Shown: positions 1-8,205 of the stretch, piece after piece
Layout of the letters: every line of letters begins with the position of its first letter
How positions within the stretch are numbered: the stretch's first letter is position 1
Assembly (NCBI GenBank): GCA_902793325.1
Contig: CADBCY010000037.1
Coordinates: 1 to 35,517, forward strand
Direction of reading: 5' to 3'
Source of the DNA: an uncultured Eubacteriales bacterium
GTDB lineage: Bacteria; Bacillota; Clostridia; Christensenellales; Aristaeellaceae
Length of the DNA stretch: 35,517 nucleotides
Translations under genes and position numbers: made by a program
The notes under the pieces: model-generated
Database searches by the model: none
Told to the model about the DNA's origin: nothing
Seen by the model: only the letters and a program-made list of their open reading frames with translations

Positions 1-859
1 ACCGACCCCAAGCGCCTGCTGATCGGCGACGACGAGCACGGCTGGGACGACAACGGCGTGTTCAACTTCGAGGGCGGCTGCTACGCGAAGGTCATCAACC
101 TGGACAAGGAGTCCGAGCCCGACATCTACAACGCCATCAAGCGCAACGCGCTGCTGGAGAACGTGACCGTGGACAAGGACGGCAAGATCGACTTCGCCGA
201 CAAGTCCGTCACCGAGAACACCCGCGTGTCCTATCCGATCGAGCACATCGAGAAGATCGTCAAGAACGTGCGGCCCATCTCCTCCGGCCCCGCCGCGAAG
301 AACGTGATCTTCCTGTCCGCGGACGCCTTCGGCGTGCTGCCCCCGGTCAGCATCCTGACCCCCGAGCAGACCAAGTACTACTTCCTGTCCGGCTTCACCG
401 CCAAGCTGGCGGGCACCGAGCGCGGCATCACCGAGCCCACCCCCACCTTCTCCGCCTGCTTCGGCCAGGCCTTCCTGGGAGCTGCATCCCACCAAGTACG
501 CCGAGGAGCTGGTGAAGCGCATGGAGATGTCCGGCGCAAAGGCCTACCTGGTGAACACCGGCTGGAACGGCACCGGCAAGCGCATCTCCATCAAGGATAC
601 CCGCGGCATCATCGACGCCATCCTGAACGGCGATATCCTGGGCGCGCCCACCAAGAAGATCCCCTACTTCAACTTCGAAGTGCCCACCGAGCTGAAGGGC
701 GTGGACACCGGCATCCTGGATCCCCGCGACACCTACGCCGATCCCGCCGTGTGGGACGAGAAGGCCCGTGACCTGGCCGGCCGCTTCATCAAGAACTTCG
801 TCAAGTACGAGTCCAACGAAGCCGGCAAGGCGCTGGTCGCCGCCGGCCCGCAGCTCTAA
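1..859 (+). pseudogene. pckA: Phosphoenolpyruvate carboxykinase (ATP), 3' part, frameshifted
   Basis: Cytosolic enzyme that interconverts oxaloacetate plus ATP with PEP, CO2 and ADP at the gluconeogenic/anaplerotic node. The gene enters from the left edge already in frame 1, reading [20 protein letters not shown], the conserved nucleotide/metal-binding segment of ATP-type PckA. Conserved sequence continues to [12 protein letters not shown] near 474. There the frame breaks: one extra G in the GGG at 477-479 moves the correct continuation ([15 protein letters not shown]) to frame 2. It then runs, well conserved, through [17 protein letters not shown] to the usual C-terminus AAGPQL and TAA at 857-859. 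Both halves align end to end with the family, so only one base is wrong. Either this is a recent inactivating frameshift or a homopolymer sequencing/assembly error. Family identity is very secure; pseudogene status is not. Confidence 0.93.
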
Positions 860-885
860 GCGGAACCGTCGAACCACAAAACCAC

Positions 886-917
886 AACCGCCGCGCTTTA
901 TTGCGCGGCGGTTTTTC
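886..917 (+). terminator. Rho-independent terminator of pckA
   Basis: Perfect stem AACCGCCGCGC (886-896) / GCGCGGCGGTT (903-913) with a 6-nt loop, followed by a T-run at 912-916. It lies 27 bases after the pckA stop. Confidence 0.93.
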
Positions 918-946
918 TTGACAGGCGCAGCGGCGAACATTATAAT
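918..946 (+). promoter_or_regulatory. Sigma-A-type promoter for the small exported protein
   Basis: Exact consensus TTGACA (918-923), a 17-base spacer and TATAAT (941-946). It begins immediately after the pckA terminator T-run and lies 68 bases before the next start codon. It is the best consensus promoter in the window. Confidence 0.88.
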
Positions 947-1013
947 GGGGTTAATCGGCGGGGCTGCGCCCGCAGCACACCGACAGACCGCAGACAGACA
1001 GGAGGTCGACCCC

Positions 1014-1637
1014 ATGAAGAAAGCCGTCGCCCTGATGCTCGCCCTCGCGCTGCTCCTCGGCTGCGCCGCGCTGGCGGAAGCCGGAAATGCCCCCATACTG
1101 TTCCGGGATATCCCCTGGGGATCGTCCTGAACCGAGATCAACGAGATCCTCCCGCTGAAGGATTTGCTCGCAGTCTCCGATGAATTCGGCGTCGCCTTCA
1201 GGGTATACCGCGGCGAAAAGCAGGAATGGGGCTCCGAAGTCAGCCGCTTTTGTACCTGCGAATCCCCCGAAAGGATCGAAGTGGCCGGATACATGCTGAG
1301 CGACATGAAACTGAATTTTGCCCGCCTGCCCGGGCCTGACGGCCTCCTGACCGACGATCCCGCGGACACGGCGCTGTTCTTCGCGAGTTACACCTTTGAC
1401 TACACAGAGGACGCCCTCGAGGATCTGACGGACAAAATGACCCGGATCTACGGCGAAGCCGATCCCTCCCACGAGGGCCGCCTGCTGTGGCGCGGCGCGG
1501 AGGGCACGATGGTTTCACTGAGCGCGAGTCACCCTTACATTTTCATCAGCTATGGCGTCGAGGACGCTGAACAGTTCTTCCGGAACGCCCAGGCGGCCCT
1601 CAAGTACGAACTGTCCCAGAAGATCGACGGCCTTTGA
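1014..1637 (+). pseudogene. Exported or lipoprotein-like hypothetical protein, interrupted by an in-frame TGA
   Basis: I do not recognise the family. The start at 1014 has a strong ribosome site (AGGAGGT, 1000-1006) and opens with a signal peptide: MKK, then a hydrophobic stretch ending LLLGC-AALAEA. This could be a lipobox (Cys17) or a signal peptidase I site after ALAEA. The mature part begins ILFRDIPWGSS and meets TGA at 1128-1130. The same frame then continues without a break for 168 codons to TGA at 1637, with ordinary acidic/aromatic protein composition (FRVYRGEKQEW, FDYTEDALEDLTDKM, IYGEADPSHEG). The frame is identical on both sides, so the lesion is a substitution rather than an indel. 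TGA is a normal stop elsewhere here (spo0A, yitT), so routine read-through is unlikely. A product of about 207 aa would result if the stop were a sense codon. Confidence 0.7.
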
Positions 1638-1655
1638 TCGATCAACCGACGCGAA

Positions 1656-1692
1656 AGCCCGGCCTCCTCGCGGAGACCGGGCTCGCTTTTTC
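1656..1692 (+). terminator. Rho-independent terminator
   Basis: Stem AGCCCGG (1656-1662) / CCGGGCT (1677-1683), followed by CGC and T5 at 1687-1691. It sits between the plus-strand exported-protein gene and the converging uracil permease. The T-run is on the plus side, so it mainly serves the plus-strand gene. Confidence 0.82.
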
Positions 1693-1708
1693 ATGATTGA
1701 GGTTAGTA

Positions 1709-3106
1709 TCAGTGCTTCTTCTTCGTCGTGGGGCGGTCGATGCCCTGCTGGAAGTTGACGGCGGTGTCGCCCTGCAGGTCCTTGCCGAACTCGTAATCGT
1801 TGCCGGGCAGTATGGCGTTGATGATGATGCCCACCAGCGCGCCGACGGCCAGGCCGGACAGCTTGACGGTGACCGCGCCGATGGAGAAGCTGACGGCGCC
1901 GTTGATGGACATGGCCGGAACCGCGCCCAGCTTGCCGGAGAAGTGGATGCCCAGCGTCAGGCCCAGGATCATGGCTGCCACGATGATGTTGCGGCTCTTG
2001 GTGAAGTCCACCTGGTTCTCGACGACGTTGCGCACGCCGACGGCGGAGATCATGCCGTACAGGATCAGGCTGACGCCGCCGATGGTGGCCGCGGGCATGG
2101 CGTGGACCAGCGCCTCAAACTTGGGGCAGAAGGCGAACAGCACGGCCAGCACCGCCGCGATGCGGATGACCTTGGGATCGTAGACCTTCGTCATGGCGAG
2201 CACGCCGGTGTTCTCGCCGTAGGTGGTGTTGGCGGGCGCGCCGAACATCGCGGCCAGCGCGGTGGCCAAGCCGTCGCCCAGCAGGGTGCGGTGCAGGCCG
2301 GGGGCGGCCACGAAGTTCTCGCCCACGGTGGAGGAGATGGCGCACACGTCGCCGATGTGCTCCACCATCGTCGCCAGCGCGACGGGCATCATGATGGCGA
2401 TGGCGCTGATCAGCCGGCCGCCGTCGCAGCCCCGGAACAGGTTGAACACCGTGTTCTCGAAGCGGACGGGGAAGCCGATCCACTTGGCGGTGGCCACGGC
2501 GGAGAAGTCCACCTGGCCGCAGACGGCCGCCACGATGTAGCTGCCGACCACGCCCAGCAGGATGGGGACGATCTTAATCATGCCCCTGCCCCAGATGTTC
2601 GCCACGATGACGATGGCAATGGCCAGCAGCGCGATCCACCAGTTGGTGGCGCAGTTGTCGATGGCGGTATAGGCCAGCGTCAGGCCGATGCAGATGATGA
2701 CCGGGCCGGTGACGATGGGCGGGAAGAAGCGCATCACGCGCGTGGCCCCGAAGGACTTCACCAGCGCCGAGAGCACCGCGTACAGCAGGCCCGCGCAGAG
2801 CACGCCCACGCCCGCGTAGGGAATCCAGTTGATGGCCTCGTCGTTCCCGAACAGCGCCGCCACCGCCGCGTAGCCGCTGATGAAGGCAAATGAAGAACCC
2901 AGGAACGCGGGCACCTTGCCCTTCGTGAGAACGTGGAACAACAGCGTGCCGAGGCCGGCGAACAGCAGCGTGGTCGCCACGGGCAGGCCGGTCAACACCG
3001 GCACCAGCACCGTCGCGCCGAACATGGCGAACATGTGCTGGAAGCCCAGCAGCAGCATCTTGGGCATGCCCAAGCTCCTCGCGTCACGGATTCCCTGATC
3101 AGACAT
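1709..3106 (-). CDS. uraA: Uracil permease, NCS2 (UraA/PyrP) family
   Basis: Integral membrane symporter that imports uracil for pyrimidine salvage; 465 aa, slightly longer than E. coli UraA. The protein is almost entirely hydrophobic helices after a short N-terminal cytosolic segment. Family signatures are visible: AMFGATVLVPVLTG near the N-terminus, GSSFAFISGY, the substrate-site stretch MVEHIGDVCAIS, and TTYGENTGVLAMTKVYD carrying the second conserved Glu. A hydrophilic tail (NDYEFGKDLQGD and a Lys-rich end) follows the last helix. The start is supported by GAGGGGG upstream. It lies 87 bases downstream of pyrR on the same strand with no terminator between, so it is probably co-transcribed and controlled by the PyrR attenuator. 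Xanthine transport is possible within NCS2, but the pyrR context favours uracil. Confidence 0.93.
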   Translation of the reverse strand: MSDQGIRDARSLGMPKMLLLGFQHMFAMFGATVLVPVLTGLPVATTLLFAGLGTLLFHVLTKGKVPAFLGSSFAFISGYAAVAALFGNDEAINWIPYAGVGVLCAGLLYAVLSALVKSFGATRVMRFFPPIVTGPVIICIGLTLAYTAIDNCATNWWIALLAIAIVIVANIWGRGMIKIVPILLGVVGSYIVAAVCGQVDFSAVATAKWIGFPVRFENTVFNLFRGCDGGRLISAIAIMMPVALATMVEHIGDVCAISSTVGENFVAAPGLHRTLLGDGLATALAAMFGAPANTTYGENTGVLAMTKVYDPKVIRIAAVLAVLFAFCPKFEALVHAMPAATIGGVSLILYGMISAVGVRNVVENQVDFTKSRNIIVAAMILGLTLGIHFSGKLGAVPAMSINGAVSFSIGAVTVKLSGLAVGALVGIIINAILPGNDYEFGKDLQGDTAVNFQQGIDRPTTKKKH

Positions 3107-3193
3107 GAAAAATCCCCCTCGTGTAATGTAATGATTTCCAATATGATTGACGGCTCTTCGCCGAGAATCGCTTGAAGGCGTCGCCGGGCGAAC

Positions 3194-3754
<561 letters not shown>

Positions 3755-3763
3755 TCACCCCAT

Positions 3764-3796
3764 AAAAAACGCGCCCCGCCGGCAAGGCAGGGCGCA
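3764..3796 (-). terminator. Attenuator terminator in the pyrR leader
   Basis: Read on the minus strand: TGCGCCCTGCC, loop TTGCC, then GGCGGGGCGCG followed by T6 (plus 3769-3764). It lies inside the pyrR leader, 33 bases before the start codon. Its 5' arm contains CCTTGCC (plus 3781-3787), exactly complementary to GGCAAGG in the upstream PyrR-site segment. This gives mutually exclusive antiterminator and terminator folds, the classic pyr design. Confidence 0.88.
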
Positions 3797-3840
3797 TCGA
3801 CAGGCGCGCGGGCGCACCCGTTCCATACGACGCATCGTCA

Positions 3841-3871
3841 CCTTGCCGACCTCACGGGATCGACTTAAAGG
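3841..3871 (-). promoter_or_regulatory. PyrR-binding (anti-antiterminator) RNA element
   Basis: The minus-strand RNA reads CCTTTAAGTCGA and then TCCCGTGAGGTCGGCAAGG. This closely resembles the conserved Firmicute PyrR recognition hairpin, with its TTTAA segment, GUGAGG-type loop and GCAAGG tail. It sits between the -10 box (3892-3887) and the attenuator terminator. I infer that PyrR with UMP stabilises this hairpin, frees the CCTTGCC arm and allows termination. Confidence 0.87.
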
Positions 3872-3886
3872 ATCCTGACAGCGATT

Positions 3887-3892
3887 ATTATA
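3887..3892 (-). promoter_or_regulatory. -10 box of the pyrR-uraA transcript
   Basis: TATAAT on the minus strand, about 16 bases upstream of the PyrR-binding element. I see no convincing -35 at 16-18 bases, so the promoter may depend on an activator or simply have a poor -35. Confidence 0.6.
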
Positions 3893-3968
3893 GCCACATT
3901 GGCGTCGTTTTCCTAGTCGAATTCTGTAAAGATTGGATTGACGGACGGACAATTCGACGCGCCGCGGG

Positions 3969-4616
3969 TCAGCCGATCCTTTTGATCTGCTCCGCGAACG
4001 CCACGGGGTCCTTCGCGCCGTAGAAGGCGCTGCCGGCCACCAGCAGGTCCGCGCCGGCGCGCGCGATGGCGGGGGCGGTCTCCAGGTTCACGCCGCCGTC
4101 CACCTCCACGATGGCCTCCAGCCCGGCGGCGTTCAGCATGCCGCGCACCTCGGTCACCTTGTCCACGCAGGCGGGGATCAGCTTCTGGCCGCCGTAGCCC
4201 GGGTTCACGCTCATCACCAGCGCCAGGTCGAAATCGCCCAGCACGTAGCGCAGGCACTCCGGCGAGGTGGCCGGATTCAGCGCCACGCCCGCCAGGCAGC
4301 CCGCGTCGCGGATCTGCTGCAGCGCGCGGTGCAGGTGGGTCACCGCCTCGGCGTGCACGGTGATGATCCGCGCGCCCGCCCGGGCAAAGGTCTCGATGTG
4401 CCGTTCCGCGTGCTCGATCATCAGGTGCACGTCCACCGGCAGGCCGACGGTCGCCACGCGCTTCACCAGGTCCGCGCCGAAGGTGATCGGCGGCACGAAG
4501 CTGCCGTCCATCACGTCGAAGTGCAGGTAGTCCGCCCCGGCATCCCTGGCGAGGCGAACCTCGTCGCCGATGCGCAGGTAATCCGCCGCCAGCAGGGACG
4601 GCGCGAGCTTAATCAT
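3969..4616 (-). CDS. rpe: Ribulose-phosphate 3-epimerase
   Basis: Cytosolic TIM-barrel metalloenzyme that interconverts ribulose 5-phosphate and xylulose 5-phosphate in the pentose phosphate pathway; 215 aa, typical. Conserved segments appear in order: KLAPSLLAAD at the N-terminus, LHFDVMDGSFVPPITFG with metal-ligand His and catalytic Asp, VDVHLMIEH, VMSVNPGYGGQ with the flexible loop, and IVEVDGGVN with the second catalytic Asp. The start MIKLAPS is chosen over an upstream ATG because GGAGGG lies just before it and the family begins here. It overlaps the end of rsgA by 8 bases, so translation is probably coupled. It is the last gene of the cluster. The next gene in Bacillus, thiN, is absent. 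No clear terminator follows, only an inverted repeat GTCGAATT / AATTCGAC (3916-3958). Confidence 0.96.
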   Translation of the reverse strand: MIKLAPSLLAADYLRIGDEVRLARDAGADYLHFDVMDGSFVPPITFGADLVKRVATVGLPVDVHLMIEHAERHIETFARAGARIITVHAEAVTHLHRALQQIRDAGCLAGVALNPATSPECLRYVLGDFDLALVMSVNPGYGGQKLIPACVDKVTEVRGMLNAAGLEAIVEVDGGVNLETAPAIARAGADLLVAGSAFYGAKDPVAFAEQIKRIG

Positions 4617-5487
4617 ATCGATCCCTCCATCTCTGTCGCTGTTCTTCAAGCAATTGCACGTAGCGCCCGTGGCGCCGTTCGTCGATCTCGCCCGCCGCCA
4701 CCGCCGCCCGCACCGCGCAGCGCGGCTCCGTGGCATGGTAACAGGGCTGGAAGAAGCACCGGCCCTCGAAGGATCGGAACTCCGGCCAGCCGTCCTTCAG
4801 CTCCACCGGGTCGAACAGGGCCGTCTCCAGCAGGCTGAAGCCGGGGGTATCCAGCACCATGCCGCCGCCGGGCACGGGAATCAGCCGGCAACTGCGGGTG
4901 GTGTTCTTGCCGCGGTCGATCTTCCGGGACAGGTCGCCGGTCTCGAGATCCAGCCCGTACAGGGCGTTGATGAGCGTGGACTTCCCCGACCCGGACTGCC
5001 CCGCCAGCGCGTGCACACGCCCCGCGAGCGCCGCCCGCAGCGCGTCCAGGCCCTCGCCCGTGTCGGCGCACACCGCCATGGGGCGCGCCTCCGCCCCGCG
5101 GTACTGCCGCAGGATCTCCTCCGCGGCCGCGGGGTCCAGGTCGGACTTGCTGACCACCAGCATGACGTCGATGCCCGCGCGCCGGGCGTTCAGCATCAGC
5201 CGGTCGACCATCAAAAGGTCGGGGTCGGGCGTGGCCGCGGCGGCCACCACCACGATCACGTCGATGTTCGCCACCGGCGGGCGCACCAGCTCGTTCTTGC
5301 GCGGCAGTATGGACAGGATCCAGCCGTGCTCCTCCCCCTCGCCGGGGCTGAGCTCCACGCGGTCCCCGGCCTTGGGCTTCATGCGCTCGCGGCGCAGCTT
5401 GCCCTGGGCGCGCAGCGTGTGCACGGCGCCGGACTCGTCCATGGCGTAGTAGAAGCCGCCGATGCCCTCCAATATGGTTCCCCGCAT
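4609..5487 (-). CDS. rsgA: Ribosome small-subunit-dependent GTPase A
   Basis: Late 30S assembly GTPase; 292 aa. It has an N-terminal OB-like part (about 1-68), then a circularly permuted G domain in which G4 (SKSD, 113-116) precedes G1 (AGQSGSGKST, 162-171) and G3 (DTPG, 213-216). A C-terminal zinc knuckle uses C244, C249, H251 and C257. The RGKNTTRS switch segment, which follows G1 in this family, is present at 192-199. The G4 motif has Ser in place of the usual Asn or Thr, within family tolerance. It is cotranscribed between prkC and rpe, its standard neighbours in Firmicutes; PrkC-type kinases are reported to phosphorylate RsgA (CpgA) in Bacillus, which fits this linkage. Confidence 0.96.
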   Translation of the reverse strand: MRGTILEGIGGFYYAMDESGAVHTLRAQGKLRRERMKPKAGDRVELSPGEGEEHGWILSILPRKNELVRPPVANIDVIVVVAAAATPDPDLLMVDRLMLNARRAGIDVMLVVSKSDLDPAAAEEILRQYRGAEARPMAVCADTGEGLDALRAALAGRVHALAGQSGSGKSTLINALYGLDLETGDLSRKIDRGKNTTRSCRLIPVPGGGMVLDTPGFSLLETALFDPVELKDGWPEFRSFEGRCFFQPCYHATEPRCAVRAAVAAGEIDERRHGRYVQLLEEQRQRWRDRYD

Positions 5488-5517
5488 GCTGCCTCCGTGT
5501 CGGTCGGTCGGGATGGG

Positions 5518-7353
5518 CTACTCAAAGTCGATCTTCACCGTCTCCATGGTCACGCCGTCGATGATGACCCGCACCCGGTGGATGCCCGCCTCCGGGCTGG
5601 ACAGCGCGATGCGGTACGTGCCCGCGTTCAGCGTGCCCAGGGAGATCTCCTGCACGTTCCCGGACGGCGTGCCCACCGCCAGGCTCGCGGCGCTGCCGTT
5701 CAGCGGCACCACCACGGAGAGCTTCGCCGCCGGGTAGTAGCTGGGGCTGTGCGGCTGGTTCACGGTAATGTCCACCGTGGTGCCCGCCAGGACCTGCGAA
5801 TTCGCGCCGACGCTCTGGCCGATGACCGTGCCCGCGCGGGCGTCCGCGGCGTAGCCGTCGGTCACCGTGCCCAGCACCAGGTCCTCGGCGGCCAGTATGG
5901 CCTCCGCGTCCTCCCGGGTCAGGCCCGTCAGGGACGGCATCAGCACGCTCTGCCCACCGGCGGTGATGACCACCGGGTCGGTCTTGGCGCGCATGCCCTC
6001 CTCCAGGTTGACGGAGATCACCGTGCCGGGCGCGCTGTCCGACTGCACGTACTCCACGCTCACGGACTCCACGCCCTCGGCCCGCAGCGCCTCCGCGGTC
6101 TCCTCGGCGCTCTGGCCGATGTAGTTCTGCAGGTAGTACCACTGGCTGCCGCGGCTGACGGTGAGCCCCACCGGTTCGGAGAACGGCGTGCGCACGCCTG
6201 CGTCCACGGACTGGCGGATGACGATGCCTTCCTCGTAGTCCTCGCTGTAGCTGTAGCTGATCTCCACCACGGCGTTCAACTGCTCCATGGCGTCCTGGGC
6301 CAGCATCTGCTCCTGGCCCACCAGGCCGGGCATGATGTACGTGGAGCGCAGCCGCACCAGGTACCACAGCCCCGCGCCCATGCTCATCAGCACCGCGGCG
6401 GCCACCACCACGATCACGGCGATGCGCAGCCTGCGCTTGTCGCGCTCCCTGCGGCGGCGGCGCTCCTGCTTCTCCTGCTCCACCTGCTCCGGCGTCTTGG
6501 GGTACTTCACGAAGCCGCCCTGCGGCTTGGCGATGGCCTTGCGCAGGTCCGCGGCGAACTCCGCGGCGGTCTGGTAGCGCTTGGTGGGGTCCTTGCACAG
6601 CGCGCGCATGACCACCTCGTCCAGCGCCTTGGAGATGCCGTTGTGGTGCTGGCGCATGGACTTGGGCGCTTCCCGGAGGTGCTTCAGCGCCACGGACACC
6701 GAGGTCTCGCCGTCGAAGGGCACCGTGCCGGTGAGCATCTCGTACATGACCACGCCCACGGAATAGAGGTCGCTCTTCTCGTCGGCCACCTCGCCCCGCG
6801 CCTGCTCGGGCGAGAAGTAGTGGACGCTTCCCAGGGCGGTGCCGCCCTCGGTATCGTTGATGATGGTGGTCTGGTCCGCCTTGAGCCGGGCGATGCCGAA
6901 ATCCGCCACCTTCACGGTGCCGGCGCTGTCCACCAGGATGTTCTGGGGCTTGATGTCGCGGTGCACGATGCCGTTTCTGTGGGCGTGGTCCACCGCCGCC
7001 AGGATGCGGATGGTCATGCGGATGGCGATGTCCGGGTGAATGGTGCCGCGCTGGCGGATCAACTCCTTCAGCGTGACGCCGTCCACGTACTCCATCACGA
7101 TGTACCGCAGGTCGCCGTCCGTGCCCACGTCCAGCATGTTCACGATGTTCTCGTGGCTCACCTTGGACGCGGCCTCGGCCTCCCGGGAAAAGCGGCGCAC
7201 GAATTCCTCGTCCGACTCGTACTCCGGACGAAGCACCTTGATGGCAACCACCTTGCCGGTATTCCGGTCGAGGGCGCGATAGACGACGGCCATGCCGCCC
7301 GTTCCGACGATGGCCTGCACGACATATCGGCCCGATATGGTGCGTCCGATCAT
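5518..7353 (-). CDS. prkC: PASTA-domain Ser/Thr protein kinase (PrkC/Stk1 type)
   Basis: Single-pass membrane kinase of 611 aa that senses muropeptides or lipid II outside and phosphorylates cell-wall, translation and division proteins inside. Kinase domain about residues 10-270: glycine loop VGTGGMAVVY (16-25), Lys39 in VAIKV, HRDIKPQN (131-138), DFG (151-153), and activation loop TALGSVHYFSPEQARG. A strongly basic juxtamembrane run (QERRRRRERDKRR, about 296-308) precedes one TM helix (about 309-333). Outside I count three PASTA repeats from about residue 338, the third opening MPSLTGLTREDAEAIL. A non-PASTA beta-rich tail of about 80 residues follows. The start overlaps the prpC stop by 4 bases (ATGA), so kinase and phosphatase are translationally coupled. 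Confidence 0.96.
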   Translation of the reverse strand: MIGRTISGRYVVQAIVGTGGMAVVYRALDRNTGKVVAIKVLRPEYESDEEFVRRFSREAEAASKVSHENIVNMLDVGTDGDLRYIVMEYVDGVTLKELIRQRGTIHPDIAIRMTIRILAAVDHAHRNGIVHRDIKPQNILVDSAGTVKVADFGIARLKADQTTIINDTEGGTALGSVHYFSPEQARGEVADEKSDLYSVGVVMYEMLTGTVPFDGETSVSVALKHLREAPKSMRQHHNGISKALDEVVMRALCKDPTKRYQTAAEFAADLRKAIAKPQGGFVKYPKTPEQVEQEKQERRRRRERDKRRLRIAVIVVVAAAVLMSMGAGLWYLVRLRSTYIMPGLVGQEQMLAQDAMEQLNAVVEISYSYSEDYEEGIVIRQSVDAGVRTPFSEPVGLTVSRGSQWYYLQNYIGQSAEETAEALRAEGVESVSVEYVQSDSAPGTVISVNLEEGMRAKTDPVVITAGGQSVLMPSLTGLTREDAEAILAAEDLVLGTVTDGYAADARAGTVIGQSVGANSQVLAGTTVDITVNQPHSPSYYPAAKLSVVVPLNGSAASLAVGTPSGNVQEISLGTLNAGTYRIALSSPEAGIHRVRVIIDGVTMETVKIDFE

Positions 7354-8075
7354 CGGATGTCCGCCTCCTCGGCTACCGCGAACATGGCGGTGATGTTGTC
7401 CTGTCCGCCGTTTTCAAGGGCCGCGGCCACCAGCCGCCTCAGCTTGTCCGCCCACGCGCCGCCCGCCTGGGCCGCCGCGAGGATGCCCTGGTCCGACACC
7501 ATGTTGCTCATGCCGTCGGAGCACAGGAAGAACACGTCGCCCGCGTGCAGCTCCAGCTGCAGAAGATCCACCTCCACGCCCGGCTCCGTGCCCAGCGCGC
7601 GGGTAATGATGTTGCGCTTGGGATGGACGCGCGCCTCCTTCAGCGTGAGCATGCCTTTGAGGACCATCTCCTCCACCAGCGTGTGGTCCATCGTGATCTG
7701 CATGATGGCCCCGCGGCGGATGAGGTACACGCGGCTGTCGCCCACGTGGGCGATGTACGCCTGCCCTTCCCCCACCGCCAGCGCGGAGAACGTGGTGCCC
7801 ATGCCGCTCTTGGCCGCGTCCTCAACGGCCGCCTTGTACACCGCGCCGTTGGCCCGCAGCACCGCCGCGCGCAGGCTGTCCGGCCCGATGCCCTGCACCT
7901 CGCGCATGCTCCTGGAAAACACCTTGATCGCCAGCGCGCTGGCGACCTCGCCGGCGTTGTGGCCGCCCATGCCGTCCGCTACCGCGCAGAAGCGCTCTCC
8001 CGCGGCGGGCAGGTAGAAGGCGTCCTCGTTGATGGGTCGCACCCTGCCGGTATCGGTCATTGCGTAGAATTTCAT
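7350..8075 (-). CDS. prpC: PP2C-family Ser/Thr phosphatase (PrpC/Stp1)
   Basis: Metal-dependent phosphatase that reverses phosphorylation by the adjacent PASTA kinase; 241 aa and soluble. PP2C motifs appear in order: TDTGRVRPINEDAF near the N-terminus, VADGMGGHNAGE with the metal-binding Asp and Gly, GMGTTFSAL, YIAHVGDSRVYLI, ITRALG, FFLCSDGMSN and GGQDNITAM at the C-terminus. The start is supported by AGGAG at the correct spacing. The ATGA overlap with prkC is the standard arrangement of this pair. A 130-base gap separates it from upstream rlmN, which leaves room for an internal promoter or processing site, though I see no clear consensus. Confidence 0.95.
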   Translation of the reverse strand: MKFYAMTDTGRVRPINEDAFYLPAAGERFCAVADGMGGHNAGEVASALAIKVFSRSMREVQGIGPDSLRAAVLRANGAVYKAAVEDAAKSGMGTTFSALAVGEGQAYIAHVGDSRVYLIRRGAIMQITMDHTLVEEMVLKGMLTLKEARVHPKRNIITRALGTEPGVEVDLLQLELHAGDVFFLCSDGMSNMVSDQGILAAAQAGGAWADKLRRLVAAALENGGQDNITAMFAVAEEADIR

Positions 8076-8122
8076 GGGCGACGCTCCTTTATCTGAGCCG
8101 TTGGCTGTCAGCTTGTAGCTTT

Positions 8123-8142
8123 ACGCCGGACTGTGCCGGCGT
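8123..8142 (-). other. Hairpin in the rlmN-prpC intergenic gap
   Basis: Perfect 7-bp stem ACGCCGG / CCGGCGT with a 6-base loop and no T-run in either direction. It may be an mRNA processing or stabilising hairpin, separating the translation half of the cluster from the signalling half. Function unknown. Confidence 0.4.
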
Positions 8143-8205
8143 CGGGTCCAAAGCGCTGAAACGACGGTTTTGCCGGGCATTGCGCGAATTTCAAGCGGCG
8201 CCCGA

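Noticed and set aside
1128-1130. Selenocysteine or genetic-code reassignment at the TGA
   Set aside because: Several good genes here end in TGA, and no Cys-like catalytic context or SECIS is visible; kept only as a question.
4654-8016. Very long plus-strand open frame (over 1100 codons) opposite rsgA, prkC and prpC
   Set aside because: Low-complexity His/Arg/Ala/Gly composition, no ribosome site, and three well-defined families on the other strand; a product of GC-rich codon use.
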